A stretch of 44,236 bases of DNA from Acidobacteriota bacterium (GTDB taxonomy: Bacteria > Acidobacteriota > Vicinamibacteria > Vicinamibacterales > UBA2999), in NCBI GenBank assembly GCA_027622905.1, contig JAQBVV010000009.1, positions 1 to 44,236 on the forward strand, given 5' to 3'. The notes beneath the pieces were generated by a model. That model saw nothing but the letters and a program-made list of their open reading frames with translations, was not told where the DNA came from and did not search any database. A program made the position numbers and the translations under genes. Positions 19,647-27,925 of the stretch are shown piece by piece (position 1 is the first letter of the stretch; each line of letters starts with the position of its first letter).

Positions 19647-19765
19647 CGCTCCGCGTCGTCACGCACGGGTCAGTCGCTCCCGGTTGTCTGACGGGCTACG
19701 GGTTGCAGCCCGGGGCTGCGACCTGGGCCACGCCAGAAAGCGGTTTTCCACGCCGTGAGGCAGCG

Positions 19766-20425
19766 TCAACCCTCGGACAGGGATCGCGCGTGCTGCTTCC
19801 GCGCTGCACCGAGGAGCGTCGCGAAGTACTCCGATCCGTCCGCAAGAAACCATCCGGCGAATGCCGTCTTGGGTTCGGTTCCCGTGACGGGTGTCACGCG
19901 GTGCGAGAGAACGGGCGAGATGCGAAACAGGATGGCGCCACCCGGCACCGTGTTCGGCAGCTTGCGCACGACCGCGTGTTCCCCTCTCGTTCGGAGCTGA
20001 AGTGTTCCACCCTCGTAAGGGTGAGGCCCAAGGTTGACGCTCATGCCGACCATGCGGTGCGCGCCTGCGTCGCTGTGCCACGAGTCGAAGTGGTCAGTCC
20101 CGGGAATCATGCGGTATACACGGCCTTCGAATCGCGTGATCGCGTCGCAGCCGGTGACCTCTCGGATCCGCGCCAGGAACGCTGGCGCGTTCGCGACGAA
20201 GTGGAGCAGGTCGAGCGTCCGCACGTCTTCCAGGATCACCTCGCGCGCGAGCCCCTCGTGTTCGTGGCCTATCCATGTGCCGCGGCGCATGCCCTCGATG
20301 ACGGACTTGACAAGCGTGGCGTCGAGCAGTCCTGGCATGTACGCCGAGTGGTGTGCCCGGAACTCATCGCGCAGGGCGGTCACGCGTGGGTCAACGTGCT
20401 GGGCGGCTTGAGCTTCGTGCGCCAT
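19766..20425 (-). CDS. 2-oxoglutarate/Fe(II)-dependent oxygenase (prolyl-hydroxylase-like)
   Basis: 219 residues. The double-stranded beta-helix metal triad is visible as H117-x-D119 (WHSDAG) and H175 (SHRVTPVT), with K186 in the position that usually binds the 2-oxoglutarate carboxylate. VNLGPHPYEGGTLQLR (130-145) and GGAILFRISPVLSHRVTPV (162-180) are typical of the PKHD/P4H class. Substrate is unknown; protein prolyl or small-molecule hydroxylation are both open. Start is ATG 20425. It follows the SAM methyltransferase gene on the same strand after 130 bases, so the two may share a transcript. Confidence 0.85.
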   Translation of the reverse strand: MAHEAQAAQHVDPRVTALRDEFRAHHSAYMPGLLDATLVKSVIEGMRRGTWIGHEHEGLAREVILEDVRTLDLLHFVANAPAFLARIREVTGCDAITRFEGRVYRMIPGTDHFDSWHSDAGAHRMVGMSVNLGPHPYEGGTLQLRTRGEHAVVRKLPNTVPGGAILFRISPVLSHRVTPVTGTEPKTAFAGWFLADGSEYFATLLGAARKQHARSLSEG

Positions 20426-20555
20426 ATGTAGACCGTGATTGTGTCCCAGAACGCGCGTCCGTTTCGAGACGAGCGCAAACCGCGGAGCGGCGGACGGCGC
20501 CAGCTAAGCAACGCGCCAGCCACGCACTGTGCCAGAAGGCACCGCGGCTTTGCTG

Positions 20556-21245
20556 CTAGGTCACGCGGCGGAAGGCCGCTTCGTAGATGACTGGTGCTCC
20601 GGTGGTCAGCTGGCCTGGTCGCGGCAGGTTGTGCTCGGCCAATGGGACGGAGGACTCAGACGTGAATCCAGCAGCCTCCAGTTCGGAGACCAGTTGCGAC
20701 TTCGTGAGGAAGCATTGAGGCTCTCCGGAAAACTGGGTGAACACGAACGACTCGCCCGGGACGGGCTCCGCGTCGGCGGGCAGCGTATTCCGGGAGAAGG
20801 TGAAGACGAACAGGCCCGCGCCAGTCCTGGCCACGCGCGCCGCTTCGCGCACCGAAGCCCGGAACTGAGCCGCGGAGCACGCAAGATTCCAGATACCGTG
20901 CGCGACCACGAAATCGCAGCTCGCACTGCGGACTGGCAGCGCGTCCATGGGGGCGAGCGCCAGCCGCACGCGATCCGCAAGTTGACTGTCGATCGTCCGC
21001 TGACGAGCGGCGCAGAGCATCGGCCACGAGAGATCGAGGCCGACCACCTGCCAACCGAGGTGGGCGAGCGGCAACGAGTTTCGCCCGGCTCCGCAGCCGA
21101 TGTCGAGTGCGCGGGTATGCCCGATTCGCAGATCGCGGTTGGCGAAAGCCACCAGGTTGGCATTGGGCGGCGACTCCGCGAAGCCGGCAACCGTACCGGG
21201 GGTGCTCCACGCGGAGCCGGCGAGTGGGTCCTTCGGTCGTATCAT
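20556..21245 (-). CDS. class I SAM-dependent methyltransferase
   Basis: 229 residues from ATG 21245 (a GTG at 21260 is in frame). The SAM-binding motif I is ALDIGCGAGRNSLPLA (about 46-61), the acidic residue ending strand 2 is in VVGLDLS, and DFVVAHGIWNLA gives strand 4. The short substrate region is like TehB or thiopurine-type small-molecule methyltransferases. No substrate can be read. It is divergent from the cupin gene: their start codons overlap or are a few bases apart. The upstream position of the 2OG oxygenase in the same direction suggests a two-step modification pathway, but that is speculation. Confidence 0.8.
   Translation of the reverse strand: MIRPKDPLAGSAWSTPGTVAGFAESPPNANLVAFANRDLRIGHTRALDIGCGAGRNSLPLAHLGWQVVGLDLSWPMLCAARQRTIDSQLADRVRLALAPMDALPVRSASCDFVVAHGIWNLACSAAQFRASVREAARVARTGAGLFVFTFSRNTLPADAEPVPGESFVFTQFSGEPQCFLTKSQLVSELEAAGFTSESSVPLAEHNLPRPGQLTTGAPVIYEAAFRRVT
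21240..21245 (+). promoter_or_regulatory. -10-like element TATCAT for the cupin gene
   Basis: Five of six bases match TATAAT; 7 bases separate it from the ATG at 21253, so transcription could begin at the start codon. It overlaps the start codon of the divergent methyltransferase. Confidence 0.3.
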
Positions 21246-21252
21246 GAGTCGT

Positions 21253-21621
21253 ATGTCCACTATGACTCAAAGACTTCCGCCAGCCGAAGCGCATGCATTG
21301 CATGCGCTGATCACGCCCACCGAGGAAGGGATCGCGAGCCGCGTGCTGGCCAAAGCCACCGGCGGCAGCCTGACGCTCTTCGCGTTCGACACGGGGCAGG
21401 GCCTGACCGAACACACATCACCGTTTGATGCGCTCGTGCTGGTCCTTGAAGGGGCGCTGACCCTGACAATCGGGGGAGCCGTCGTGCCCGCCACGCCGGG
21501 GACGGTGGTACGAATGCCCGCTGGGATCCCGCACGCAGTCGATGCGACCGAGGCGTGCCGAGCCCTGCTGGTCATGCTGCGCGATTCAACCGCGCCTTCC
21601 CAGGCGGCGGCGCAGGGGTAG
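21253..21621 (+). CDS. single-domain cupin protein
   Basis: 122 residues forming one small beta-barrel cupin. H54 (LTEHTSPFDALVLVLEGALTL) and H94 (GIPHAV) are the expected metal ligands; the segment VVPATPGTVVRMPAGIPHAV is the second cupin motif. Such proteins can be isomerases, sensors or dioxygenase-like; no specific reaction can be assigned. Possible starts are 21244, 21253 and 21262; 21253 is chosen because of the spacing to a TATCAT hexamer. Divergent from a SAM methyltransferase. Confidence 0.75.
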   Translation: MSTMTQRLPPAEAHALHALITPTEEGIASRVLAKATGGSLTLFAFDTGQGLTEHTSPFDALVLVLEGALTLTIGGAVVPATPGTVVRMPAGIPHAVDATEACRALLVMLRDSTAPSQAAAQG

Positions 21622-21800
21622 CAGGTTCCCGCGCGATGGCCGGCCACGCCAGGTCCTGAGACGCCACTACCCGCGAGGCGCTGTCGTGCTCCGGAGTTGT
21701 CGGAGCCGATGTCCCGAAACAGGCGGTATTCGGCGCCGCACGGTTGGCATCACCCTTGGGTATCGTTGCGCGTCGGGCGCGTGTCCAACGGGAGGTATCG

Positions 21801-23276
21801 ATGCCGGAGATCGGGAATGCGGAATCGGTTGCGCTGTCTGGAAAGAGCGCGGAGGCGACGGAGGGGGTGCTTGGGCTTCGTGAGGTGGTCGTCGCGCTGG
21901 CCGCGGCGCTCGGGCGTCCCGCCGTCGAGGGCGGTCTCCCCGGGGTCTTCGAACGACAGATCGAACGCCTGCTGACGGTGCGCTCCGTGCGACTGCGCGA
22001 GATTCCCGCACGGTACCAGGCTCGTCTCGTCACTCCCACGCGCACCGCCGAGTCGATCGTCCTTGGGGTGCCAACCGCCGATCCGCGAGTGCAGGCGGTT
22101 CTCGAGGCGACCTTCGAGCGGGACCGTCGGCTGGACGGGGACGACACCGCACTCCTCACAGTGGCAGCAGAACTCGGAGGCCTTGTCCTCGCGGCGGCTC
22201 AAGCGCGAAGCCCGCAGCGGCAGACTCAGGCCGAAGGCGCGGAGCCGCTGATCGGGTCGACGCCTGCCATCGAGGCACTGAAGGACCGCGTTGAGCGCGT
22301 GGCCCGCACTGATTTCACCGTGCTGATCGAGGGAGAGAGCGGCACAGGCAAGGAACTGGTCGCGCGCCAGCTTCACGAGTTGAGTCGGAGGCGCACGGGA
22401 CCGTTCGTGGCGGTGAACTGCGCTGCGGTAGTCGAGACGTTGCTCGAGGCTGAACTGTTCGGCATCGAGGACCGGACGGCCACCGGCGTCAAGGGGCGTC
22501 GTGGCAAGTTCGAGCACGCCGATGGCGGCACGCTGTTTCTGGACGAGGTGTCGGATCTGGCGCCGGCGGCGCAGGCCAAGCTGCTGCGAGCCATACAGGA
22601 CGTCGCCGTGGAGCGGGTGGGTGGCACAGGCACGCGCCGGGTCGATACGCGCATCGTCGTGGCAACCAACCGACCCCTGGCCGACCTCGTCGAACAGGGC
22701 GCGTTTCGTGCGGATCTGTACTACCGACTCAGCGGGGTCGATATTCGGGTGCCGCCGTTGCGGCAGCGGCCTGAGGACATCCCGGCGCTGGCCGCCCACT
22801 TTCTCGACAGGCACCGTGTGACGCGCGACCTCTCGATCTCGGATCCGGCGATGGATGCGCTCTGCCTGCATGACTGGCCGGGCAACGTGCGGGAACTCGA
22901 GCGGTTGATCGAACGCGCCGTGGCGCTGGCGCCTTCGCGTCAGATCCAGCTGTCCGACTTGCCGCCGCGGGTGTGCGGGCGATACGCCGAGGTGCTGGCG
23001 CCATCGGTGAAGGCCCGCGAATCGATGCGCGCCTGGGGGAGCCGCTACGCCAAGCTCATGTTCGAACGGTGCGGCCGGAACAAGCGTGCCACCGCGCGGG
23101 TGCTCGGCCTCAGCTACCACACGCTGGAAGCCTATCTACGCTACGGCAGCGTCAGCCGGACGTCGGCCGCCAAGGTCCCGGACTGGGCGAAAGCCGGGGA
23201 CCAGACTGACCAGACCGACCAGGCTGACCAGGCCGACCAGACTGACGGTCCGACGGATGGTCCCCGGCAGGCGTGA
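21801..23276 (+). CDS. sigma-54 activator-like AAA+ regulator with degenerate GAFTGA loop
   Basis: 491 residues from ATG 21801, chosen for its GGGAGGT site 4 bases upstream (57 bases beyond the longest frame). The N-terminal region (1-140) looks like a GAF-type sensory domain. The AAA+ domain has Walker A GESGTGKE (178-185), Walker B LFLDEV (245-250) and the usual R-fingers. The sigma-54 contact loop, normally GAFTGA, reads RTATGV (225-230), so Gly, Phe and the last Ala are lost. A Fis-type helix-turn-helix follows (about 430-455, NKRATARVLGLSYHTLEAYLRYG). The C-terminus ends in a DQT/DQA repeat encoded by a 9-bp tandem repeat. It may not act on sigma-54 holoenzyme in the usual way. Confidence 0.85.
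   Translation: MPEIGNAESVALSGKSAEATEGVLGLREVVVALAAALGRPAVEGGLPGVFERQIERLLTVRSVRLREIPARYQARLVTPTRTAESIVLGVPTADPRVQAVLEATFERDRRLDGDDTALLTVAAELGGLVLAAAQARSPQRQTQAEGAEPLIGSTPAIEALKDRVERVARTDFTVLIEGESGTGKELVARQLHELSRRRTGPFVAVNCAAVVETLLEAELFGIEDRTATGVKGRRGKFEHADGGTLFLDEVSDLAPAAQAKLLRAIQDVAVERVGGTGTRRVDTRIVVATNRPLADLVEQGAFRADLYYRLSGVDIRVPPLRQRPEDIPALAAHFLDRHRVTRDLSISDPAMDALCLHDWPGNVRELERLIERAVALAPSRQIQLSDLPPRVCGRYAEVLAPSVKARESMRAWGSRYAKLMFERCGRNKRATARVLGLSYHTLEAYLRYGSVSRTSAAKVPDWAKAGDQTDQTDQADQADQTDGPTDGPRQA
23199..23243 (+). repeat. 9-bp tandem repeat in the activator's C-terminal tail
   Basis: Five copies of a 9-base unit of the form GACCAGRCY (GACCAGACT, GACCAGACC, GACCAGGCT, GACCAGGCC, GACCAGACT), encoding alternating Asp-Gln-Thr and Asp-Gln-Ala. 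It merges into a longer dispersed repeat at its 3' end. Confidence 0.85.
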
Positions 23277-23285
23277 GTCGGGGGC
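23222..23285 (+). repeat. dispersed repeat, copy 1 (coding end of the activator)
   Basis: About 65 bases that resemble a segment at 27832-27900 upstream of the PilZ gene. The core CCGACCAGACTGACGGT is shared without change, and the flanking GGCTGACCA and GAGTCG blocks also match. The copy straddles the activator's stop codon. Confidence 0.65.
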
Positions 23286-23295
23286 CGCCGGGCAG

Positions 23296-23970
23296 TCAGC
23301 CCTCGCTCACGACTGGCGCGCCGAGCAGTAAGCGATTCTTGGGCGTGATGGCGGCCGGAATCGTCTGCGTCGACACTCGATAACCTCGCTGTTCGAGTCG
23401 TATCGCACGCCGGATATCGATCGCGAGTGGGGTGTCCACCCACCCGGTGATCGGGCCAGCGTCGCACGACATCCCATCATGGCAACAGGGCAGCACCGCC
23501 ACCCGTGCGCGCACGGTCGACGCGCCGTCGAGCACGTGATCCGTGAGGCTGCCGCACGCGTGGCTCGACGCCACGACGTCCTCATGCGCAAGCCCGAAGG
23601 TGTCGAGGGACGCGCCGACATGGTGTACGCGTCCGAGCAGACGAGGCCATGTCGCACAGATCGCTTCATGGAGCACAGCGGCGGACGGAGGCAACCGCGG
23701 ATCCACGACGCAGGCGGTGGCGGACGTGTCGTCGAGGAGCAGCAGCAGGTGGGCCAGCAGGCCGTGCCCACCGGCGACGTCCACGACGCGGCCCCCCCGG
23801 AAACGTCTGCGCACGCGACGAGCCACTTCCCACGCTTCGTACAGTTCCTTGCGCGGCAACACCCCGACCTCGCTGACCGTACGCGCAATTCGGTCAAAGA
23901 GCGTATCGCCGGAAAACTGCTTCAGATCCCGGTGCGTGAGGCGATTCTTGGAAGCGAGGGAGAAGGACAC
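23296..23970 (-). CDS. METTL25/RRNAD1-like methyltransferase-fold protein
   Basis: 224 residues. VVDVAGGHGLLAHLLLLL (about 62-79) is the SAM-type loop, CVVDPRLP the strand 2 end, ASSHACGSLTDHVL (about 133-146) the signature seen in methyltransferase-25-like proteins, and LPCCH and TPKNRLLL complete the pattern. The family is poorly described in bacteria, and the eukaryotic relatives act on ribosomal components; the substrate here is unknown. Start is GTG 23970. A TAGGAT hexamer lies 9 bases upstream. It is convergent with the activator gene, whose stop is 19 bases away, and downstream (259 bases) of the split glycan-ligase gene. Confidence 0.65.
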   Translation of the reverse strand: MSFSLASKNRLTHRDLKQFSGDTLFDRIARTVSEVGVLPRKELYEAWEVARRVRRRFRGGRVVDVAGGHGLLAHLLLLLDDTSATACVVDPRLPPSAAVLHEAICATWPRLLGRVHHVGASLDTFGLAHEDVVASSHACGSLTDHVLDGASTVRARVAVLPCCHDGMSCDAGPITGWVDTPLAIDIRRAIRLEQRGYRVSTQTIPAAITPKNRLLLGAPVVSEG

Positions 23971-23979
23971 GTTCGCGCG

Positions 23980-23985
23980 ATCCTA
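23980..23985 (-). promoter_or_regulatory. -10-like element TAGGAT for the METTL25-like gene
   Basis: Four of six matches to TATAAT on the minus strand, ending exactly 9 bases before the GTG at 23970. No -35 box recognised. Confidence 0.25.
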
Positions 23986-24229
23986 CTCACAGTTGTGGTT
24001 ACGCGCGTCAGGAATCGGGCCACTGAGATGCGGCGACGGCTCTGCTCACGATCAAGATCGCCGAGGAGAGCCTCGACCGGCATCAAGCGGCAGCACACCT
24101 TCGGCGCCTGGTCGGCCCGCAGAAGTAGCCGTCCCGTTCAAGTCACCAGGAACGACCCGGGGCGCGGGGTCCCACCGATCAGCGAGGCGCAGGAAAGACT
24201 CAGACGGACCGAACCAGAAAGAGTGCTGA

Positions 24230-26164
24230 TTACGGGACAGCGTCACCTCCCGTGAGCGGGGCTGGGGGAGGCGACCTCTCCCCATACTCGGCGATGATCT
24301 GCCTGAGCAGCGGCGTGTCGGCGTTCTCCGGGTCCAGGGCGGCCGCCGTCTCGAAATGAGCGATACCTTCGCCTGGACGGTCCAGGTAGAAGTACATCAT
24401 CCCTAGATTCTTCTGGGCGGCGAAGCTCCTGTCGTCGGCCGCCAGAGCTCTCTCGAACGTGTCGGCAGCCTGCGCGTGGAGATCCCGGTTCGCGAACGCC
24501 ACGCCTATGTCGAGCGCCGTTCGAACGAAGGCTTCCCGTCCGGCGTTCTCGCGGCCATTCCCGAGCGTCCGGAGTGCCTCCGGCAGGCGTCCCACACCCC
24601 GGTAGGTATCCGCCAGGCGAGTCCGGGCTTCCACGTCCAGCGGCGCCAGTTGCACGGTCCGCTCCAGCAGGGACAGTGCTTCTTCGTAGTACGGCACAGC
24701 CTCTCTTCGCTCGCCCTGAAGGGTGTACGCGCGCCCAACTGCCCACGGGACCAATCCATCCAGCGTCCGATCGCCCGCAGCGTCCAGGATCGTGTCGACC
24801 AGGCTCCCTCCCTGATCCACCGCGGCATAGGCCAGGACACGCCTGTCGAAGCCCTGTCGAAAAAAAGCCTGGAAGCCCTCGCCGACAGGTTCGCCTACCA
24901 GCAGCGCCCGTTTGACCGCCTCCAGCGACGGGCTGACGTCTCCGATGTCCAGGAGGATCTCGGCGAGCAGCGACCATGTCGGAAAATATCCGTCGTCGAA
25001 CGCCAGCGAGCGTTGCAGCTGGTCGATCGCCGCCTGGGTCTCTCCCCGCACGTAATGGGCATGGGCCAGGAGTTGACGAACATCCGCGTCGAACGGTGCC
25101 AGTGCAACGCCGTCCTGCAGGAAGGCGATCGCGTGTTCCAGGTCGTCGGCATCGACAACGAGGGCGAGACCAAGATAGAAGCGGCCGAGATTGGATACCT
25201 CGGAGGGGCCGTAGGGATTCAGTCTCCTTGCGTCGAGCACGGCTCGTTCCCCTCTCGCCCGAGCGAGCTCGCGTGCGCCCGACTCAACGCTGACATCCAT
25301 CACGACGGCCTGCTGGGCTACGGCGAGCCTGTGGTCGTAGAACGCCTCGTCGCTGTCCAGCGAGAGGGCGTGTTCATGCAAGACGAGCGCTGCTTCGTAC
25401 CTGCCGCTCTGCTGGTAGCGTTCGGCCTCCTTGAGGTACACGTCCGCACGAATCACGTCCACGTTCTTGAGCCAGATCACGCCACCGATCACCAGAGCAC
25501 ACGGGAGATAGACGGCTATCCGTGCACGCCGCGGTGAGGGCAGATCCTTCGCGCGCGACCAGGTGAGCACCGTCGCCATTACCGCCGTGACCATCGTGAG
25601 GAAGCCGATGTACACGACGACGTCGTTGGCGAGCCAAGCCGTGGTTGCCGCCACGGCGTCAGGCGTCGTCACGCTCTGCCAACGGGAGAGGGTGAACCCG
25701 TGTATCAGCGCATGGAAGAGGCCGCCACCCAGCGATGCGGCTGCGTAGATGGCTAGTGCCCCGGCCCTCACGGAAGCCTGCCGCTTGCCTGACCCGCCAG
25801 GTCTGGCTGATGCGACGGCCCACACCGCGCCAAGCCCGGCGGACCAGACGAGGACGAAAATCCAGACTCCAGCGGACGTCATCGTCACCGTGGGCGACAC
25901 AAGGTTCGTCGTCAGCGTGATGAGCATCACCGCCACGATGAGGCCGAGGACAGACGCGTCGACGTAGGCTGGCATCGCCGGCGGCGGTCCATTCGTGTCC
26001 GCCACGGCGGCCTCCGGGTTCGTTGCGCGCCGGGTGAGCGCCACAAGGAGCCCCGCGTAGACCCAGAAATACGTGCTGGTTCCGACAGTAGAGAACGAGA
26101 ACTGGACGGACAGAAAATGACCGACGATGCCTGAAAAGACTGCCAGGCCCAAGGCCTGTTCCAT
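24230..26164 (-). CDS. membrane-TPR half of a split O-antigen-ligase family protein
   Basis: 644 residues from ATG 26164: about seven hydrophobic segments (for example ALGLAVFSGIVGHFLSVQF, TYFWVYAGLLVAL, VLGLIVAVMLITL, the last ending near 265), then a run of TPR-like repeats to the end. In related proteins these helices, beginning with the GHF-x4-F and TYFW motifs, continue directly from the catalytic Wzy_C-type membrane domain in one chain. Here that domain is the previous gene, which stops at a TGA 13 bases before this ATG, in the -1 relative frame (a +1 shift joins them). It could be translated by reinitiation, by frameshifting, or be broken. The ribosome-binding site is weak. Confidence 0.65.
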   Translation of the reverse strand: MEQALGLAVFSGIVGHFLSVQFSFSTVGTSTYFWVYAGLLVALTRRATNPEAAVADTNGPPPAMPAYVDASVLGLIVAVMLITLTTNLVSPTVTMTSAGVWIFVLVWSAGLGAVWAVASARPGGSGKRQASVRAGALAIYAAASLGGGLFHALIHGFTLSRWQSVTTPDAVAATTAWLANDVVVYIGFLTMVTAVMATVLTWSRAKDLPSPRRARIAVYLPCALVIGGVIWLKNVDVIRADVYLKEAERYQQSGRYEAALVLHEHALSLDSDEAFYDHRLAVAQQAVVMDVSVESGARELARARGERAVLDARRLNPYGPSEVSNLGRFYLGLALVVDADDLEHAIAFLQDGVALAPFDADVRQLLAHAHYVRGETQAAIDQLQRSLAFDDGYFPTWSLLAEILLDIGDVSPSLEAVKRALLVGEPVGEGFQAFFRQGFDRRVLAYAAVDQGGSLVDTILDAAGDRTLDGLVPWAVGRAYTLQGERREAVPYYEEALSLLERTVQLAPLDVEARTRLADTYRGVGRLPEALRTLGNGRENAGREAFVRTALDIGVAFANRDLHAQAADTFERALAADDRSFAAQKNLGMMYFYLDRPGEGIAHFETAAALDPENADTPLLRQIIAEYGERSPPPAPLTGGDAVP

Positions 26165-26177
26165 CCCGAACGGTTGC

Positions 26178-27689
26178 TCAACCGCTCGTCCGTCCGTCCC
26201 GCGCGCACCGCCAGACGACGTGGACAAGCACGCCGGCGACAACTCCGAAGGGCAGCGCGAGGCCGACGAATGTGAGGGGGCTGCCTGTTCGGTCGAGCAG
26301 GGCCGCAACGACAACCGCGAGCACGCCACAGGTCGCCAGGGTTACGATCGTTCTCCGCCGTCGGGACGCGCCGCCCACCCAGCCAAGCAGTTCGAGCGCG
26401 TAGGCGAGCAGGCCGAACATCAGGACGTAGTACGCCAGCACGCCCAGCAGTCCCGTGGTGACGGCCAGGTCGATGGTCTCGTTGTGCGCCCGATCGGGCC
26501 GCGCGCGCCGGCCTTCGATCAGGGCGATCTCCGGTGGGAAGACCACCGTCATGGCGGTCGGCTGATTCTCGGGCCCGTACCCCACCAGAGGTCTGATGGG
26601 GTGGTGACGGTCGGGCGGAGCCAGCGTGTCTCCGGGGATGCCTAGCGGTGTGGTCCGCAGCAGCAGCTCTGTCGCAGAGTCCCACAAGAGGGTTCGAACC
26701 CGCACTGTTGGCCCATCGGTCCGGATCACGCTGCTGAATCGCTCCACGTAGGGCGCCGAGCGGAGGGGCTCGAAGAGCGGCGACAACATCGGGCCGGAGG
26801 AGTTCATAGCCACAAGGAGCAGGACCCCACCGACCGCGGCGCCGAGCCACGGGGCCCACAGCCAGTGGCGAACTCGAGGAAGGGCCAGCGCCACGGCGAC
26901 GAGTCCGGCTCCGGCAAGGCCAACCGCAGGTCCGCGGCTACCGCTGACGAGGATGACAGCCGCGTGAACCGCGAGCAGCACGCCGTACAACAGGGCGGCG
27001 ACAGGCCGAGGTTTCTGGACAGCGCCATTCCGCACAGCGCCATTCCACATCGCGCCATCTGTCACACCGGGAGCCAACGACTCGAAAACCCGAGCAAGCA
27101 CGAGCGGAATGACGAGGACCAGGTAAGAGGACAGGAAAAGAGAACTTCCGAGCGTGCCCACGATTGCCGTGCTCGTGGTGACCAGGGGGCCGAGTCCGAA
27201 GTGTTCGGAGATGCCGTAGGCGGCCACGGGAACGCTGCCCAGCAGAATGGCGGTCACCAGTCGATCGATCTGCTGGCGGGTCCTGAGGTGTTCCGCGACC
27301 AGTCCGAAGAGCGCCAGGTAGCACAACGTCGAATACGTGCCCTGCAGCCTGCTGAACGAGCCCCAGAGGCTCTTCGATGGGTTGAGCGAGAAGAGCGTGC
27401 TGACAACGTAGCTCGCGGCGAAGAGCAGTACGGGCACGACAAGCGGCAGGGCCAGCCAGCTGCGCGAGCGATCGATCACGCGTCCGCCCGGCCTCCGAAC
27501 GTGTTCCTCCACGGTCAGGACGACCCACGCCAGCACCATCATGCCGACGAGGGAGCGAAGCAAGGCGACCTTGACCGGTTCGTAGATCTGGGTGGCGTGG
27601 ACGTTGATGGCCAGCGGGGGGACGATCACCGAGGCTAGCCAACCGGCCTCTATGATCCCGCCGCACATCACGGAAAGTTTTGTTCGCAA
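26178..27689 (-). CDS. O-antigen ligase/polymerase (Wzy_C) family membrane protein, N-terminal part
   Basis: 503 residues with about ten to eleven membrane helices; the large loop between helices carries the family's charged stretch (TLLWDSATELLLRTTPLGIPGDT) and the glutamate/arginine-rich DRAHNETIDLAVTTGLLG motif typical of Wzy_C enzymes, which join or polymerise O-antigen or other glycans at the outer face of the inner membrane. The start is TTG 27689, preceded by AGGGA with 7 bases spacing; ATG 27668 lacks such a site. The TGA at 26178-26180 cuts it before the final helices and TPR region, which follow in another frame. It is divergent from the PilZ gene. Confidence 0.72.
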   Translation of the reverse strand: MRTKLSVMCGGIIEAGWLASVIVPPLAINVHATQIYEPVKVALLRSLVGMMVLAWVVLTVEEHVRRPGGRVIDRSRSWLALPLVVPVLLFAASYVVSTLFSLNPSKSLWGSFSRLQGTYSTLCYLALFGLVAEHLRTRQQIDRLVTAILLGSVPVAAYGISEHFGLGPLVTTSTAIVGTLGSSLFLSSYLVLVIPLVLARVFESLAPGVTDGAMWNGAVRNGAVQKPRPVAALLYGVLLAVHAAVILVSGSRGPAVGLAGAGLVAVALALPRVRHWLWAPWLGAAVGGVLLLVAMNSSGPMLSPLFEPLRSAPYVERFSSVIRTDGPTVRVRTLLWDSATELLLRTTPLGIPGDTLAPPDRHHPIRPLVGYGPENQPTAMTVVFPPEIALIEGRRARPDRAHNETIDLAVTTGLLGVLAYYVLMFGLLAYALELLGWVGGASRRRRTIVTLATCGVLAVVVAALLDRTGSPLTFVGLALPFGVVAGVLVHVVWRCARDGRTSG

Positions 27690-27831
27690 GGGTGAGTCCC
27701 TGGAGCTACAGGCGCGTCAGGAACCATAGCATCGGCCCGGCGCTATTTCATCGCTGTTGGTGTGTTACTCGCGGCGTGATGATGGGAAAGTTGACCGCCA
27801 AGGATCCGGCAATGGGCGTGGTCCAGGGCCC

Positions 27832-27900
27832 GGCTGACCATGCCGACCAGACTGACGGTGCGACAGACGGGTCGGGGGAGGCGCGAGTCGACGGGCGCCG
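27832..27900 (+). repeat. dispersed repeat, copy 2 (intergenic)
   Basis: Matches 23222-23285 with a shared core CCGACCAGACTGACGGT and shared flanking blocks. Here it is noncoding, between the divergent glycan-ligase and PilZ genes. No flanking direct repeats or transposase are seen. Confidence 0.6.
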
Positions 27901-27925
27901 CGGAACTCCCCGATTGCCTTGAACG

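Noticed and set aside
26685-26705. T-arm-like GGTTCGAACC segment suggesting a tRNA
   Set aside because: Flanking bases do not pair into a 5-bp T stem, no acceptor or anticodon stem is present, and it lies within the glycan-ligase gene.
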